64,000 bases of DNA from Heterohyrax brucei (taxonomy: Eukaryota > Chordata > Mammalia > Hyracoidea > Procaviidae), in assembly GCA_028571685.1 (NCBI GenBank), contig CM053162.1, positions 48,890,851-48,954,850 of the forward strand, in the 5' to 3' direction. The notes under the pieces were generated by a model. It made no database searches, was not told the origin of the DNA, and worked only from the letters and a program-made list of their open reading frames with translations. The translations under genes were made by a program, and so were the position numbers. Positions within the stretch are counted from its first letter, which is position 1. The number at the start of each line of letters is the position of its first letter. Below are positions 58,775 to 64,000 of this stretch, piece by piece.

Positions 58775-59045
58775 TAGTGAAAAACATGTGGAACTTCTCT
58801 ATGGATGAGTAAGTAAGCACAAGAAAGCCTTGCTTACTTGGTAATCCAGTTCTGTCAGAGATTGTAAACATGAAAAGAGGCCTTGATTCTGCACCGTTTG
58901 GGAGGCAGAACAGATGTGAGCCACATCTAGAAGCAGAATCTTTGATGTGGGGAAAAATGTGAAATTGTTCGCTATGGATTAGTAAATAAGCACAAGTAAT
59001 TGTGCTTATATTGTTCATTAAGTAATCCACAGATGCCTGGTGATC
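58775..59045 (-). repeat. unassigned interspersed repeat, copy B
   Basis: Reverse-oriented relative of 54668-54985. On the + strand the two ends of this copy are direct repeats of each other (ctatggatgagtaagtaagc near 58798 and ctatggattagtaaataagc near 58972, about 173 bases apart), so the family may be built from a repeated unit. An AfroSINE follows 18 bases later. Confidence 0.6.
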
Positions 59046-59062
59046 TGTTCGAGGAAAGATCC

Positions 59063-59221
59063 CTGTTGCTGTTGAGTTGCTTCCAGCTCACAGTGACCCT
59101 CAAAAACAGAAGGGGACTGCCCCATGGGATTTCTAAGGCCATCATCCTTATGGAAGCCGACTGCCACCTCTTTCTCCCCTGGAGCAGCTGATGGATTAAC
59201 CACTGTATCACCAGGACACTT
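59063..59221 (-). mobile_element. AfroSINE (variant with extra internal block)
   Basis: Antisense: tgttgctgttgagttgcttc, ggggactgccccatgggatt, aaggccatcatccttatgga, aaccactgtatcaccaggac. The tail keeps an RTE-like (GTT)n flavour. Confidence 0.85.
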
Positions 59222-59493
59222 CAATCTATGAGAAGATAGAGATAGAGGTGAAAGCTTTGTGACAATGGAGACAGCGATGGGAGCGATGCAGCTACAAGCT
59301 AAGGAACACCAAGAGTTGTCGGCGATCGCTGGAAGTGAAGGAGACTCCCCACTAGAGTCTTCCGAGAGAGCACAATCCTGCTAACACTTTGATTTTGGGT
59401 TGATGAGCCCCCAAACTGTGAGAAAATAAATCTCTGTTGTTTAATTCACCTAGCTGTGATACTTTGTTATGGCAGCCCTAAGTGATACAGACA
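59222..59493 (+). mobile_element. ERVL-MaLR LTR, 3' part
   Basis: Forward LTR 3' half: 'gcgatgcagctacaagctaa', 'ggaacaccaagagttgtcgg', polyadenylation-type 'aaaataaatctctgttg' and the end 'tatggcagccctaagtgata' + 'caga'. The 5' half is missing. It is diverged more like MLT1 than like the LTR at 18.5 kb. No coding capacity. Confidence 0.8.
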
Positions 59494-59761
59494 AGGAACT
59501 GAAAACAAAGTTAAAAACTCAAGCACAATGGGAAAATTTGGGAATGAATAATGATAATGATTGAAAAACACGATAACAACAATGTCATGGTATTGTACAT
59601 GTGAAAATATTGAAAAGACAAATGATTTGTTTCACATATTTTGCCACAATAAAAACTTCGACAAAACCAAAAAATTGTCTTAAGTATACTCATAGTATTC
59701 TTACTGTCTCCAAAGTGAAGTGGCCGTGTTTTATTTTTTCCGCAGTGTGCATATGTTACAT

Positions 59762-59928
59762 TGGAAACTGTAGTGGCATAGTGGTTAAGTGCTACATCTG
59801 CTATCCGAGAGACTGACAGTTCAAATCAACCAGACGCTCCTTGGAAACTCCACGGAGTAGTTCTACTCTGACCCACAGGATTGCTATGAGTCAGAATTAG
59901 CTCAGTGGCAGTAGCTTTGGTTTTGGTG
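59762..59928 (+). mobile_element. AfroSINE with perfect target duplication
   Basis: Forward: aactgtagtggcatagtggt, cttggaaactccacggagta, gtcagaattagctcagtggc. Flanked by tatgttacat at 59752-59761 and 59929-59938. Confidence 0.94.
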
Positions 59929-60089
59929 TATGTTACATAGTTGTAAGGTAAAGAAAATCTGAGAATGGGAATTCATTATATCATTGCTGAGGTCTCCGTA
60001 TTTGAAGTGAAATTTCATTTTTCAGAAAAAGAGTCAGTTTTTGTTTTTTTTTCTTATCTTTTGTTACACTAAATACAATAATCTATGAA

Positions 60090-60308
60090 AGGAAGTGTAT
60101 CAGTGGTTAAAACACGCTCTGGAGTCAGAATCCCTGATTTTGAACTCTGGTGCTGCTTGCAACTGTTAGGACTAGTATTCTTGGTCATTTTCAAAGTGGG
60201 GTATTACAATACACCCATTTCAGAGGGTGATTGTGACAACTAAGTGAGTTAAAGAATCTGAAGCACTTAGATGAGTGACTGACATGTAGTAGGTGCTCAA
60301 CAAATGTG
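60090..60308 (+). mobile_element. MIR, near full length
   Basis: Forward MIR with the tRNA-like head 'agtggttaaaacacgctctg', 'gagtcagaatccctgatttt', then 'gggtgattgtgacaactaag' and the 3' end 'tgtagtaggtgctcaacaaa'. Confidence 0.82.
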
Positions 60309-60454
60309 TCCTGTTACTCAATTGCTTACAAAAGAAACACCTGAAATCCTGGCAGAAAGGTCACAGTATAGAGAAATGAGGCAGCCCAGAGAGGTTATGA
60401 AAGTCAGCCTATTCATCTCTACAGGGAGTAGTTTACCCATTTCATGTATCATAC

Positions 60455-60600
60455 CAACACCTAGACAGTTTAGCATTTTATTTCACCATTTTACAAATGG
60501 AGATAAGTCTAGGAAGGAACCCTAACTTTAACTTAGCCATCTGGAACAATGAGACTCAGAGTTGTACTGCAGATTCAAATCCCAGCTCTGGACATGCTGT
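60455..60600 (-). mobile_element. MIR fragment
   Basis: 'caccattttacaaatggaga' and 'gattcaaatcccagctctgg' in reverse MIR order. Confidence 0.5.
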
Positions 60601-60705
60601 TTTTTTTCATTTTTGTAAATCTAAGTTTTCTCTTCTGTGCAATGAGGAATAAGCATTAGTGCTTATCTTAATGGGAAAATAATAATACTTCCCATACAAG
60701 ATTGT

Positions 60706-61860
60706 TTTGTCTATGTCGAAAATCTATTGTTTAGCGTAGCCACCTTCACAGATGATCTCAGCTAGATGTGCTTAGCTTGTTGCAGCTTTTGCATCAGTAC
60801 TGGTTGCTTCTCCTTGTGCTTTATGCTACAGAGATGGCTTCTTTCCTTATAATCCATAAACCAACTCTGGTATCTTCCGACTTGTCTTCTGTAGCTTCCT
60901 CACCTCTCTCAACTTCATAGAATTGAAGGGCTTTAGGGCCTTGCTCTGAATTAGGCTTTGGCTTAAGGAAATGTGGCTTTTTTGATCTATCCAGACCACT
61001 AAAGCATTCTCCATATCAGCAGTAAGGCTATTTCACTTTCTTATCACTTGTGTGTTTGCTGGAGAAGCAGTTTTAATTTCCTTCAAGAACTTTTCCTTTG
61101 CGTTCAGAACTTAGCTAACTGATGCAAGAGGCCTTGCTTTCAGCCTGTCTTGGCTTTCGACATGCATTCCTTCCTAAGCTTAATCGTTCCTAGCTTCTGA
61201 TTCAAAGTGAAAGACAAGTAACTCTTCCTTTCACTTAGACATTTAGAGGCCACCGTAGGATTATTTCACCATTGTCGTGTCTCAAGAAATAGGAAAGCTG
61301 GAAGAGAAGGAGAGAGGCTGGGAAAGGTGAGTCGGTGGAGCAGTTAGAACACACACAATGTTTCTAAATTAAGCTTGCAGACTTCCATGGGTGAGATTCA
61401 CGACACCCCAAAACATTTAAAATAGTGACATCAAAATCACAGAACACAGGTCAGCATAACAAATACAGTAATACTGAAAAAAATCTGAAATATTGTGAGA
61501 ATGACCAAAATGAGACACACAGACATGAAGTGATCACCAAGCCCACTGTGGAACCCATTGATGCCCAGTCAGTTCTGACTCATAGTGACCCTCTAAGACA
61601 GAATGGAACTTCTCCATGGAGTTTCCACGAAGCATTTGGTGGATTTGAATGGCTGACCTTTTGGTTAGCAGATGTAGCACTTAACCACCATGCCACCAGG
61701 GTTTCTGAAGTGATCATATGCTCTTGGAAAAATGGCACCAATAGACTTGCTCTACTTAAGGTCCCTACAAACTTCCTGTTTGTGAAAAAAATGGTCTCCA
61801 TGATATTCAGAAAGGTGAAGCACAATACAGTAAGGAGTGCCTGTATTTGGCTTTGCCTTT
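60706..61860 (-). mobile_element. Tigger1-like pogo DNA transposon fragment, split by AfroSINE
   Basis: Minus-strand N-terminal part of the transposase gene and its 5' flank: '+' blocks 'gcttcctcacctctctcaac', 'ttagggccttgctctgaatt', 'ttccttcaagaacttttcct'; then the non-coding end with 'gctcttggaaaaatggcacc', 'aatagacttgctct' and the end 'aaggagtgcctgta'. The start codon reads GTG (complement of cac at 61251-61253) where the family has ATG. The C-terminal half is missing. An AfroSINE is inserted at 61537. Confidence 0.85.
61537..61705 (-). mobile_element. AfroSINE in Tigger, perfect 11-bp target duplication
   Basis: Antisense, well preserved: ccagtcagttctgactcata, gaacttctccatggagtttc, ccatgccaccagggtttc. 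tgaagtgatca flanks it at 61526-61536 and 61706-61716, and Tigger sequence continues across it without loss. Confidence 0.96.
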
Positions 61861-62238
61861 AGCAAATTTTATATGGGTGCAATTGTAGTATATTGTTTGT
61901 CTTGTTCCTGGCAGTCAACAGATTCAACAAAATTGATTCAGATACAGCTAGTTCATTGTTTCCTGATATCCCATTTTATTCTATTAACAGTTTTCCATTT
62001 ATTCTGTCATTCCTTTCTATTGTTTTCCATCTGGACTGTTAGCCACTTAATCTTTTTTTCTGTTTTGTTTGTATGATTCCATATACTGCCACAGAAGATT
62101 TTTTTGTACGTATGTCCTGTTGTGTGAATGAAAGACCCAAAACCTTTCTTTAGGAAGTTTAACCTTCTAGATGTCTTCTCCTTGAAGATAGTGGCTATGT
62201 CTTCTTGGCTTACCATACTTTCTTCAGTCTTTAAAGTG
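61861..62238. other. unique non-coding DNA
   Basis: No repeat or gene recognised. Confidence 0.4.
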
Positions 62239-63098
62239 TATTGTTGCTGTCAGTTGCTGTTGAGTAATGTTTCTGCTCTGGCAACCCATGCGTCTTAGTC
62301 ATCTACTGCTGCTGTAACAGAAATCCCACAAGTGGATGACTTTAACAAAAGGGAAGTTTTTTTCTGTTATACTTCTTCAGGCTACAAGTTCAAATTCCAG
62401 GCATCAGCTCCAGGGAAAGTCTTCCTCTGTCAGCTCTGGTGGGAGGTCACTGTGGTACATGTTCCCGTGGACTGGGAGATTCTGAAGGGCAGGGACCCTG
62501 GGTCTTTAACAAAGGGTGTGCTCTGTTCCAGGCACTGCTTCTCGATGCTATGAGTAACCTAACTCTCTGCTTGCTTCCCTTTCCTTTATTGCATCCAGGC
62601 ACGATACAATCTTACACATTGAGTCCTGACACACCAATACAGCTGCGGCCCATTATCTCTTATTAACTTCCTAGAGGCAGGATTTACAGTACACAGGAAC
62701 CCACACAATGCCGGGATTCACGGCCCAGCCAAATTGTTACACACATTTTAGGGGGTGGAGGTCACAGTTCAATCCATGACAATAACAGAATGAAATGTTG
62801 CACAATCCTGAGCCATTTTCATAATCATTGGTAAAATGCTTGATTTCATTACTTTGACCACTATGCATTTTGAGTGCCTTCTAACCTAGTGGTCTCATCT
62901 TCCAATAAGAGACAATATTTTGTTGTGATCCATAGGGTTTCATGGACTAATTTTTGGAAGCAGGTCACCAGGCCCGTCTTCCTAGTCAGTCTTAATCTAG
63001 AAGCTCTACTGAAACCAGTGAACTATGGATGACCTGGATGGTATTTGGTACCGGCAGTATAGCTTTCAGCATCCTAGCAACATGCAAACTACCATATC
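62239..63098 (-). mobile_element. RTE-tailed SINE/LINE segment split by a MaLR LTR
   Basis: Right part 62782-63098 carries the tRNA-Gly-SINE body ('tagtcagtcttaatctagaa', 'ttcagcatcctagcaacatg') and the RTE-type block 'acagaatgaaatgttgcaca'. Left part 62239-62288 is the (GTT)n tail side ('tgttgctgtcagttgctgtt'). The two are separated by the LTR. It could be a longer subfamily of the tRNA-Gly SINE or a rearranged RTE end. Confidence 0.62.
62289..62781 (-). mobile_element. ERVL-MaLR solo LTR
   Basis: Reverse LTR: opens 'cttagtcatctactgctgct', passes 'ccgtggactgggagattctg' and closes 'cagttcaatccatgaca'. It sits inside the RTE-tailed segment, so it is the later insertion. No coding capacity. 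Confidence 0.87.
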
Positions 63099-63455
63099 AT
63101 AACAACAACAGCACAAAAATGAGGACCAGATTTATAGCAACCCCACATAGAACAGAATAAAACACTGCCCAGTCCTTCCACATCCTCTCCATCCTTTCTA
63201 TGTTTGAGCCCATTGTTGCAGTCACTGTGCCAATCCATCTCATTGAGGGTCTTCCTCATTTTTGCTGACCCTCTGCTTGATCAAATAAGATGTCTTTCTC
63301 CAGGAACTGGGCCCTTCTGATAACATGCCTGTAGTGTGTGAGACAAAGTCTTGCCTTTTTGTTTCTAAGGAGCATTCTGGCAGCACTTCTTCCAAGACAG
63401 ATGTGTTCACTCTTCTGGCAGTCCGTGGTATAGACAGTGTTCTTCACCAGCATCA
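63099..63455 (-). mobile_element. RTE (BovB-like) LINE 3' end
   Basis: 'acagaataaaacactgccca', 'gttgcagtcactgtgccaat', 'gggtcttcctcatttttgct' and 'gcacttcttccaagacagat' follow the same order as the RTE copies at 16.1 and 32.2 kb. The minus frame 63256-63456 is a scrap of the RTE C-terminus. Confidence 0.83.
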
Positions 63456-63457
63456 TT

Positions 63458-63616
63458 TTTATTGTTTTGTTGTGTGTTGTCAGGTAGATTCTAACTCATA
63501 GCAACTACATAGGACAGAATCAAACTGCCCCATGAAGTTTCCAAGGAGCAGCTGCCAACCTTGAACCGCCTTTTGGTGAGCCGCCTGAGCTCTTAATCCT
63601 TTACCACCAGGACTAC
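63458..63616 (-). mobile_element. AfroSINE with (GTT)n-type tail
   Basis: Antisense: ttgttgtgtgttgtcaggta, agattctaactcatagcaac, caaactgccccatgaagttt, ctttaccaccaggactactc. The tail joins the SINE directly to a GTT-type repeat like the RTE tail. Confidence 0.85.
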
Positions 63617-63619
63617 TCA

Positions 63620-63662
63620 CCAACACTGCAGTAGTTGCTTAATAAACATTTGTTGAATGACT
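63620..63662 (+). mobile_element. MIR/L2-type 3' end, tentative
   Basis: 'gcagtagttgcttaataaac' + 'atttgttgaatgac' matches the common 3' end of MIR and related elements. Too short to assign. Confidence 0.4.
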
Positions 63663-64000
63663 AAACTGTATGGACAATACGAGCAAAAGAAAACATCTGC
63701 CAATAGAAAAGTAGTTAAAGTTCTAGACCAGTTGAGATGACTGGCAATTTGGAGTACCAGTGACCTGCTGCTGTTGGTGCCAGATGCCACCGAGGGTAGG
63801 TTTAGGGTGACTGTCCTAGGGCCCATGACCACGCAAAGTTCAAGGAAGGTTTCTGGGAGAGTGTTCGGTCAGTGTCAACAAAAAGAAATCAGTGTTGATT
63901 TTCTGTCCTCAAATGCGACAAACAAAAAGAGTGAGGAAAACATCACGGTTTCCAGGTTTCCTTAAACCATCTGCTACTGAATCATATTTCTTTCTCTCAG
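63663..64000. other. unique non-coding DNA
   Basis: No repeat or gene recognised. The opposed frames at 63617-63832 (-) and 63774-63965 (+) show no family features. Confidence 0.4.

Noticed and set aside
61425-61862. 145-codon + open frame
   Set aside because: It crosses a Tigger1 fragment and an inserted AfroSINE; no single protein source.
1-64000. CRISPR arrays, operons, phage or plasmid features
   Set aside because: No regularly spaced repeats and no prokaryote-type genes; repeat content is mammalian throughout.

Overview
The window looks like ordinary mammalian nuclear DNA from an afrotherian, most likely an elephant or a close relative. The diagnostic signal is about 27 copies of a tRNA-headed SINE with the AfroSINE layout: a tRNA-like head, a middle block of the type 'ccttggaaactctatggggc', and a tail of the type 'gagtcggaatcgactcgacggc' followed by (GGTTT)n. 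These occur together with L1, RTE (BovB-like), ERVL-MaLR, Tigger, mariner and MIR remnants. Family names are from memory of repeat consensus sequences, and species assignment is inference.

I find no convincing protein-coding exon, no functional RNA gene and no CRISPR, operon or prokaryote-like feature. Every long reading frame I can interpret is a decayed transposon protein (L1 ORF1/ORF2, RTE reverse transcriptase, Tigger and mariner transposase) or chance reading through an LTR or SINE. The window is therefore intergenic or intronic.

Layout. 1-14.3 kb: unique DNA with a full-length tRNA-Gly-headed SINE (1.5 kb), paired AfroSINEs (3 kb), a MaLR LTR split by a SINE (4.8-5.4 kb), a 2.5-kb 5'-truncated L1 with a 12-bp target duplication (5.9-8.4 kb), an L1 tail (8.6 kb) and a SINE cluster (10.7-11.6 kb). 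14.3-19 kb: an L1 3' end, a second tRNA-Gly SINE, a 2.1-kb RTE fragment and a solo MaLR LTR with a perfect 5-bp duplication. 20.3-27.5 kb: a near-full-length 7.2-kb L1 on the minus strand containing ORF2, ORF1 and 5' UTR. 27.5-43.4 kb: mixed unique DNA with scattered SINEs, a mariner-derived inverted structure (31.5-32.0 kb), RTE 3' ends and a MaLR LTR nested inside a SINE (33.6-34.3 kb). 43.4-57.6 kb: a 14-kb block almost free of recognisable young transposons, rich in homeodomain-type ATTA motifs and containing GATA, SOX/OCT-like and TCF-like sites, G-quadruplex motifs and a Z-DNA-type palindrome. This is the best candidate for regulatory DNA of a developmental gene outside the window. 57.6-64 kb: transposon-rich DNA again, with AfroSINEs, MIRs, a Tigger1 fragment and another MaLR LTR nested in an RTE-tailed SINE.

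The elements record a history. AfroSINEs and the tRNA-Gly SINEs share their 3' tail with the RTE elements, which fits RTE-driven mobilisation, and the nested insertions show that MaLR LTRs and AfroSINEs were active over overlapping periods. I see no undescribed multi-gene system. The most interesting items are the repeat-poor block, an unassigned repeat present in two inverted copies (54.7 and 58.8 kb), and a SINE-L1 chimera at 5.7 kb.
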